In this document: piece after piece, positions 39,963 to 41,277 of the stretch
Position numbering within the stretch: position 1 is the first letter of the stretch
Layout: each line of letters starts with the position of its first letter
Origin: an uncultured Oscillospiraceae bacterium
Lineage (GTDB): Bacteria; Bacillota; Clostridia; Oscillospirales; Ruminococcaceae
Direction: 5' to 3'
Assembly: GCA_934232845.1 (NCBI GenBank)
Contig: CAKQGD010000009.1
Coordinates: 1 to 41,277 of the forward strand
Length of the DNA stretch: 41,277 bases
Translations under genes and position numbers: made by a program
Notes under the pieces: generated by a model
What the model was told of the DNA's origin: nothing
The model's input: only the letters and a program-made list of their open reading frames with translations
The model's database searches: none

Positions 39963-39991
39963 GATACAAAAGCCCCTTTCCGGCATAGACT
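39963..39991 (+). promoter_or_regulatory. Sigma-E-like promoter of ylbJ
   Basis: GATACAA (39963-39969), 14 bp, CATAGACT (39984-39991). The -10 differs from CATACAMT at one defined position. It lies about 25 nt before the TTG start, and ylbJ is a sigma-E gene in B. subtilis. It is back to back with the yqfC element. Confidence 0.5.
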
Positions 39992-40014
39992 GTCGTCGGA
40001 CGGGGGGAACAGCC

Positions 40015-41046
40015 TTGAAGAAAATCTTTTTAACTGCTGTATGCGCTTATTTGATGATTGGAATGTTTATTTGTCCCAGCGAGGTTTCTTCCGCGGTACA
40101 CAGTAGTCTATGCCTCTGCGTGGATACATTAATGCCGTCTTTGTTTCCTTTTCTCTGCATTTCGCTGTTTTTATCCCTTTGCGGCGCCGGAGAGGCTTTT
40201 TCAATTCTGCTGACGCCGGTGACAAAATACCTGCTGCATCTGCCCGCCGCCTTGGGTCAGACGATTCTGTGTTCTCTGACGGGCGGCTATCCCACCGGCT
40301 CCCGCCTTCTGGCTTCTCTTGTGGAGGAAGGAAATCTGCGCCGTGAAGACGCTTCTGTGCTGCTCGGCTTCTGCGTCAGTCCCGGCCCTGCGTTTGTAAT
40401 TCTGGCGGTAGGAGAAAAAATGTTCGGTTCCATGAGAATCGGCGTTATCCTTTTGACGTCACAGCTGCTTTCCTCTCTTCTGCTTGGCGCTTTTCTGTGC
40501 CGAATACATCCCGTCAGAATCAGCTCCCCGAGACGGATGCCTCTCTCCTTTACGCAGGCGTTGGTGCAGGCGGTATCTCAGGCAAGCAGCGGAATGCTGT
40601 CAATCTGCGCCTATGTCGTACTCTGTGCGGTTGTCTCCTCCCTGCTGTTTCCAAAAGACGGGGGATCTGTTTTTTCGTGTATTTTTGAAGTAACGAACGG
40701 CTGTCTTGCGGCCGCCGAAATTCCGGGAAACGCCGGGATTCTACTCGCTTCGTTTCTGCTTGCATTCGGAGGAATCAGCGTCTGCCTTCAGGTAACGGCC
40801 GCCGCTGCCGGCGCTGAAATTCCGCTTCGCGGTTTCTTCGCGGCGCGCATCTGCTGCGGAATGCTTTCCGGCGGCATCACTTTTTTGATGCTTCGGATCT
40901 TTCGGCAGGCGCTTCCGGCGATTTCTCAAGCCGCCGTACCTGTTGCAGCCTCCGCTCCGAACCGTCTGCTGGGCGCCGTATGCCTGTGCGGAATGATATT
41001 TTTGACGCTCTCAAATCTTTCCGGTCGGGATCATCTCGATTTTTAA
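40015..41046 (+). CDS. ylbJ: YlbJ-like sporulation membrane protein (Gate domain)
   Basis: A 343-residue protein with about eight to ten hydrophobic helices. The block CSLTGGYPTGSRLLASLVEEG followed by ASVLLGFCVSPGPAFVI is the Gate/nucleoside-recognition motif of YlbJ and related sporulation proteins. B. subtilis YlbJ (about 400 aa) is needed for spore cortex formation; this copy is somewhat shorter. Start TTG 40015 follows GGGGGGA by about 7 nt. It is divergent from yqfC-yqfD and shares the 110-bp gap with paired sigma-E-like promoters. Confidence 0.8.
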   Translation: MKKIFLTAVCAYLMIGMFICPSEVSSAVHSSLCLCVDTLMPSLFPFLCISLFLSLCGAGEAFSILLTPVTKYLLHLPAALGQTILCSLTGGYPTGSRLLASLVEEGNLRREDASVLLGFCVSPGPAFVILAVGEKMFGSMRIGVILLTSQLLSSLLLGAFLCRIHPVRISSPRRMPLSFTQALVQAVSQASSGMLSICAYVVLCAVVSSLLFPKDGGSVFSCIFEVTNGCLAAAEIPGNAGILLASFLLAFGGISVCLQVTAAAAGAEIPLRGFFAARICCGMLSGGITFLMLRIFRQALPAISQAAVPVAASAPNRLLGAVCLCGMIFLTLSNLSGRDHLDF

Positions 41047-41083
41047 AAAGGAGTGTGTTAAAATGAACATGAGGTGACCCAAA

Positions 41084-41277
41084 ATGCTCAGACGGAAATT
41101 ATTCGGCTCTCAAATCGAGCCCTCCTGCGCCTACTGTGAACACGGCACTCCGACCCGCGACGGACAATCCGTCCTCTGTGAAAAGCGGGGTGTGATGCTT
41201 CCCAGCGATTTCTGCAGAAAATTCACATATGATCCGCTTGCAAGAATTCCGAGCCGTCAAGCCAAACTGCCCTCTTA
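41084..41277 (+). CDS. Small Cys-rich protein, 3' end cut by the window
   Basis: An open frame of 64 codons from ATG 41084 reaches the edge. It begins MLRRKLFGSQIEPSCAYCEH and contains C-x2-C, a later VLCEKRG and DFCRKFTYDPLARIP. Four Cys in this order suggest a small zinc-ribbon-like fold seen in many short clostridial proteins of unknown function. GAGGTGA (41071-41077) lies 6 nt upstream. It follows ylbJ by 37 bp and may be co-transcribed. Confidence 0.75.
   Translation, partial: MLRRKLFGSQIEPSCAYCEHGTPTRDGQSVLCEKRGVMLPSDFCRKFTYDPLARIPSRQAKLPS

Overview
The window reads as a chromosomal segment of an endospore-forming, low-to-medium GC Clostridia-type Firmicute, probably close to Oscillospiraceae/Ruminococcaceae. 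This is inferred from the sporulation genes (cwlD, spoIIM, yqfC-yqfD, ylbJ), Gram-positive lipoproteins with lipoboxes, strong GGAGG ribosome binding sites with several TTG starts, the yqfC-yqfD-phoH-ybeY-era-yqzL-recO-mutS2 order, and clostridial small Cys-rich proteins. No rRNA, tRNA or CRISPR was seen.

Layout. Positions 1-443 hold the GC-rich tail of an unidentified gene, a terminator and a promoter. Positions 444-3743 (+) hold a SurA/PrsA-like lipoprotein, a CwlD-type amidase and radA. A small Cys-rich gene faces radA tail to tail. Positions 3982-5094 hold a Xer-type tyrosine recombinase with a consensus promoter and a 28-bp 11-6-11 palindrome between promoter and ribosome binding site. 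Positions 5074-8959 (-) hold queA-tgt-yajC-TIGR04086-spoIIM: queuosine tRNA modification, a translocase accessory subunit and membrane/sporulation proteins. Positions 9154-12001 (+) hold asd-dapA-dapB for lysine/diaminopimelate synthesis, with an odd dapB start. Positions 12082-31563 (-) hold one very long anaerobic cobalamin operon. Positions 31656-39904 (-) hold conserved housekeeping genes (mutS2, recO, a YqzL-like ORF, era, a nucleoside phosphorylase, ybeY, phoH) preceded by sporulation genes yqfD and yqfC. Positions 40015-41277 (+) hold a YlbJ-like membrane protein and the start of a small Cys-rich protein.

The cobalamin operon is the centrepiece. A sigma-A-type promoter and a cobalamin riboswitch (31350-31507, - strand) precede, in transcription order: a secreted CbiK cobaltochelatase lipoprotein with an extra C-terminal domain, a small lipoprotein, a BtuFCD-type importer, cbiA, cbiC, cbiD, cbiF, cbiG, cbiH, a cbiJ-cbiE-cbiT triple fusion, cbiB, cobD, cbiL, cbiP, an alkaline-phosphatase-superfamily enzyme, a 71-codon unknown ORF and tdk. 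Many junctions are ATGA or 8-bp overlaps, so translation is probably coupled. The set covers cobalt-factor II to adenosylcobinamide phosphate. Uroporphyrinogen methylation, adenosylation and the CobU/CobS/CobT steps are not in the window.

Points most worth a second look: the dif-like palindrome at the xer gene; the extracytoplasmic CbiK fusion beside an importer whose ATPase has an extra C-terminal domain; the phosphatase-like enzyme as a possible missing alpha-ribazole-phosphate phosphatase; the dapB initiation region with an in-frame TGA; and a thymidine kinase whose P-loop has Glu in place of the usual Gly.
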